This document shows, piece by piece, positions 60,601 to 64,000 of a stretch of DNA of 64,000 nt. The stretch is from NCBI GenBank assembly GCA_910591455.2, contig OU342811.1:8102947-8166946 (forward strand), written 5' to 3'. This DNA is from Pholis gunnellus. Taxonomy: Eukaryota; Chordata; Actinopteri; Perciformes; Pholidae. Position 1 is the stretch's first letter. Each line of letters opens with the position of its first letter. Both the position numbers and the translations under genes were made by a program. The notes beneath the pieces were generated by a model that worked only from the letters and a program-made list of their open reading frames with translations, ran no database searches and was not told where the DNA came from.

Positions 60601-60985
60601 TTTTAAACTACGTTTACAGTTTGTCTTGAGTTTGATCTGAAGTGATCTTATCAAATGTAACGTATGAAATCTGTTGCATGCTGTGAATCCGGCCGGCATA
60701 TGATGGATGACGGCGGCGAAGGAGCTGAGAGGACCGGCGGACAGGGCAGACCCTTACACCTGAGCAGCCAGGGATGGCTCGGCCACATGCTGTTCGCATC
60801 ATTACACAGCCTCAGTCCAGACCTCTGGTGCCGCCCTGATTGATGGGCTCCACCAGGCCAAACGGCCCAATGGAGGCGTTCCATCCAGACTGTAGCCCAG
60901 CCCATCCATCTTGAGTCCCTAGTATAGAGAGTCATGTTACTGTAGCCTACGTCTCCTCTGGCGCTGGGCTGCTCAGGCTTAATCC
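60601..60985. promoter_or_regulatory. Candidate regulatory block, GC-richer
   Basis: More CpG and GC than its neighbours, with CCTGATTGATGGGC (PBX/HOX-like TGATTGAT core, about 60836) and no repeat hallmarks. Two minus-strand frames of 62 and 94 codons overlap without a recognisable domain. Confidence 0.27.
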
Positions 60986-61466
60986 CACTCCCTGATTAAA
61001 TGGGCCGGTGGGTGCAGCGAGGGCACGATTCAATATTGTACGCTAAATTGCCAGTGACCAACCAGGAAGTGGGAATGAATGCAACACAGAATGAATAAAA
61101 CACAAAATGTCAGTGTGTTGTGATCATCACATGCACCACGCAATTCATGATGGTGTCTGTATGTTTTTTGAGGATGGCAATGATCCACAATACTCTCAAA
61201 TAATTAACATATTCACTTAAGATCATTCTATACATACAAATCTGCTTCAAAGATAGAGGCATAATGAGCCTTAAAAAGAGCCCGGTAAAATGCTGTTAGC
61301 CACAAAAACGTTTTTGTCACCAATTAGTTTTTATTTATTTGTAAAATTTGTTTTCTCCTGCAGATGTTGAGGGAAGCCATACATTGTTTGGGATTAGGCC
61401 CAGTGACATAAAAATAAAGTAAAATAGATTTTAGATATGTTTGCCTTTTCTTTGTTTTTAAAGCAG
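60986..61466. other. Linker sequence, nothing recognised
   Basis: AT-rich; an acceptor-like TTGTTTTCTCCTGCAG ends at 61363 without a convincing exon after it. Confidence 0.4.
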
Positions 61467-61646
61467 CATGCGCTACATCTGTGCTTGAACATATGGAGGA
61501 TACTGAAATGCTAATGACAATAGCAAAGATAAGCCAATTTATCAACTCCAGGCTCATGATATTAAGCATAAACGGTGTCCACTGTGTTGTGTGTTGTATA
61601 GCACCATCCCAATACAATGGTTTTGAAGCAGCAGCTCAAAATACAG
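61467..61646 (+). other. Exon-like interval or conserved block
   Basis: A pyrimidine-rich stretch ending TTTTTAAAGCAG precedes 180 bases that stay open in one phase and end at ACAG|GTAAGC, a near-perfect donor. The predicted 60 residues show no family resemblance. The opposite strand is open too, and GCTAATGACAATAGCAAAG is enhancer-like. Either an unrecognised exon or a constrained noncoding element is possible; I favour the latter. Confidence 0.18.
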
Positions 61647-61859
61647 GTAAGCTGCTGCATTAGTTTAAATAATAACATTTCTGCACTGGTTTAATGGAAA
61701 GCCAAGTTTGTCATCTTTTGTGGCTGCTTTTGCCAAAACAAAAGATCTGAGTCGTGAAAGTAAATAGGCGTGAAACATTAACAGTTATCATTTAATGCGG
61801 TTTCTTTACTGATATACAGTCTCTGCCAGCAGGAATTAAACGTGTGCCGGTGTCTACTG

Positions 61860-62060
61860 GTCTGAGTTTGGTCTTTATTTTAGTTTAGGAGTCATAAATC
61901 ATCAGGGCCTTATGGAACATGACATATGTGGGCTATTGTGGGCCATGATACGTGGTGCAAGCATGATGCATGATGCAGAAAATCAGCAGCTCATAATATC
62001 TATCTCGTGCTCATCTGTTAAAGCAGGGGGAGGGACACCAATTGCCCACTGAATGTCATT
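61860..62060. promoter_or_regulatory. Candidate regulatory block
   Basis: Repeat-free sequence with GTCATAAATCATCAGG and a dyad-like GCATGATGCATGATGCAG stretch (about 61960-61977), in which ATGATGC recurs. No frame of note. The role is inferred from composition. Confidence 0.25.
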
Positions 62061-62089
62061 CCCTCAATTTACCCTGAATGACATCTTGA

Positions 62090-62345
62090 AAATTTCTGAC
62101 AGTGCACTTAGTGTCCATCGCAGTGTATGTGTCAATATGCAGCATGCGAGATCATTTTCAGCCCATGACAAATACTGACAAGCCATTTCTCCATCCGCAG
62201 GGAAGGAATGGCTATAACAAATGAATGACTTCCCGCCTGCCCCTTTGGATGTTCTGCCACTGCAGCCAGATGCAGCAACCAGATGCACACAGCTTGTCTG
62301 CTACCTTGCCGCTTCAATAACTCTCATTACGGTAATTGTTGCTTA
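62090..62345. promoter_or_regulatory. Candidate regulatory block
   Basis: Unique sequence with CAAATGAATGACTTCC, two CCAGATGCA repeats (near 62266 and 62280, E-box-like) and CATTACGGTAATTG (62326-62339; ATTAC and GTAAT form a short palindrome). Frames of 61-74 codons on the minus strand overlap each other. Confidence 0.27.
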
Positions 62346-62753
62346 ATGTTTTCATAATCTGCTGCTTACAGGAAACTGTTTTCCTTTCTCTCATACCAAA
62401 GCTGCCTCCCCATGGTCCTATTCTCAATGCTATTTTTTTTTCAAATTCTTTATCCATGTTTTTTCCCCCCCCTGCTAATAATGAATCGGGAACTGTCCCA
62501 GCTGGCTGCTTTCCCTGATCGAAGAAAGTCTCGGGCAGAATTGCTGCTGGTTTGAATGAACGACAGAGAAATCAGAGAAAGGAAAATGGATTTCACTCTT
62601 CTGATTTAATGAGTCACTCATATGCCACGTTGGCACCAGCACGCAGCATCTGGCACTTGGGTGGCCGTGCACATTCACAGAGTTTACTTACATTTCACCT
62701 CTGCGTTACTCAGAATGAGTGATTGCCTACTTAGCCCTGCTCTATGGGGCGTT

Positions 62754-62756
<3 letters not shown>
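62346..62756. other. Noncoding DNA, possible continuation of the block cluster
   Basis: T-rich and C-rich short runs at about 62433-62472, then unique sequence with GATTTAATGAGTCACTCA near 62603 (contains an AP-1-like TGAGTCA). No gene is recognised. Confidence 0.4.

Positions 62757-62794
<38 letters not shown>
62757..62794. repeat. (CA)19 microsatellite
   Basis: Nineteen uninterrupted CA units, read directly. Confidence 0.98.
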
Positions 62795-62798
<4 letters not shown>

Positions 62799-64000
62799 CA
62801 AAGGATTTGGTTGGAGTGATAATCTCAATCTCACAAGGTGGGGATGAAGTCTATTACAACCTGCATGGAGGTCCAAAATGCTTTATTTTCATGTGAAGAT
62901 TTGTGTTCAGGAGGGTTCATCAGTGGGAAATTACTGTTTAAACCACTTTGCAGCGTACTGACAATTACCCACTTCTTAGCTTCATAATCTGTGAATTTGA
63001 ACAGAAAGTTATGACGAATCATAAAATATATTGCAGCTAGAGTGGCTGATATTGCTTTGCTTTGGCAAAGTAACACGTTTGCAGACTATTGTGTAGCACA
63101 GCAGGGCAAGGCCACACTGCCTTGATGCCTTTGTCAAAAGCATTTACATGTTGGTGTAATGGAGACCTGACCTTCTGTCCGGCGGGAAATTAGGAGAGTT
63201 TGTGTTTGCTTCTGGTTCAAGACGTGGTGACGTAGACATAGAACTGTCAGAGTTTACGTTTAATAAGTATCAAATTAATTTAATAAGCAGTTTTTGTATG
63301 AAATAAACAAAACAAAAAATGTTTTACTTATATTTAAACTTCAACTGTTCTTTTCCTCTCCAAAATTTCAACTCCACAAGTTCTACTCTGCGTGCCTAAT
63401 GACAGCCTCATCAATAAGGACAAACAGTGCAAGATTAAACACTTACAGTAATTATGTGTTCCTAGCAGCTCGTAAGTGTGTGTAAATTAGTGAGTGCTTT
63501 GTGCTCAGTGTTTCGTTCTGAACAGCAACAACTGTTTTGTTTTTTTAACAGCAATTACCACGCAACAGGGAACCAGTGCTGCCCTCTAAAGTTTGCAGAC
63601 GTTTATGTAGTTGAACGTTAACACGGTTTGACTTTTACAAGTTTCCCCTCTGTTGAGGTCATTAGTTTCACTTTTCTAATCATTACATTTGAGCATCGAC
63701 CAACATATTATTGGGATGGTATTTCAGATCGCTGATAGCGTTCCCAAGAAAGTCTGCTGTTTTCTGTTTGCTATCAGCAATAATGAAGACTGACCAAACC
63801 ATCTGTGGATCATTCATTTCTCTCTAATTATCTCACATGTGCATTCTGCCCGTGACATTTAGCAAGGGCTTTTTCAGTAAGTCACAGGGTGGGCCGAGAT
63901 GCCATTAGGTGATAAGGTTCATTTATCGTGGACCTCTCATCAGCACATTTTCCTGCCTTAAGGCATAAAATACAATCCACACTGATTAGCATCAGCCCCA
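62795..64000. other. Noncoding DNA to the window end
   Basis: No gene recognised. From about 63830 to the edge the sequence is repeat-free with CCATTAGGTGATAAGG and CTGATTAGCATC cores and may be another regulatory block cut by the window boundary. Frames are 81 codons or fewer. Confidence 0.4.

Noticed and set aside
1..64000. CRISPR arrays, operons, phage or plasmid features
   Set aside because: No regularly spaced repeats with unique spacers, no tightly packed frames and no ribosome binding sites; the sequence is vertebrate-like throughout.

Overview
This window looks like nuclear DNA of a bony fish, most likely a percomorph-type teleost. The sequence shows AT-rich, CpG-poor DNA full of microsatellites and long homopolymers. 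It also carries teleost-type interspersed repeats: a LINE 3' end with an (ATTGAA)-type tail, an L2/V-SINE-type 'CACTTTGGATAAAAG' tail, a SINE-like unit and a degraded hAT-like element. The species assignment is inference; no gene was recognised that would anchor it. There is nothing prokaryotic here: no operons, no ribosome binding sites and no long coding frames.

I find no protein-coding gene, rRNA, tRNA or known small RNA that I can support. Open frames are short (the longest is 209 codons), usually overlap frames on the opposite strand, and often run through microsatellites or repeat tails. The window is best read as a gene desert or a very large intron.

Layout. 1-6.9 kb: noncoding, rich in GT and G-run microsatellites, including a run of 29 G. 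6.95-8.06 kb: the only CpG-rich segment, a candidate promoter or 5' exon region, with a strong minus-strand splice-donor match, a CTG/CAG tract and a TTTC tract. 8-30 kb: noncoding, with a repeat copy at 9.4 kb, an inverted LINE tail at 12.5 kb, a 94-base CA microsatellite at 19.3 kb and several non-repetitive blocks with clustered transcription-factor-like motifs. 30.8-32.6 kb: a nested repeat complex. 36-37.3 kb: a palindrome-rich element and a LINE tail. 40-56 kb: mixed noncoding DNA with repeat islands. 57-64 kb: the densest run of repeat-poor, homeodomain-motif-rich sequence, which I infer to be a cluster of conserved noncoding regulatory elements.

How it may work together (inference): the right-hand block cluster and the scattered blocks further left could be long-range enhancers for a developmental or neuronal gene, possibly one whose promoter is the CpG island at 7-8 kb. 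A 12-base candidate microexon at 29.24 kb and two longer exon-like intervals would fit an intron-of-a-large-gene reading, but none is proven. Cross-species alignment and RNA-seq would decide.
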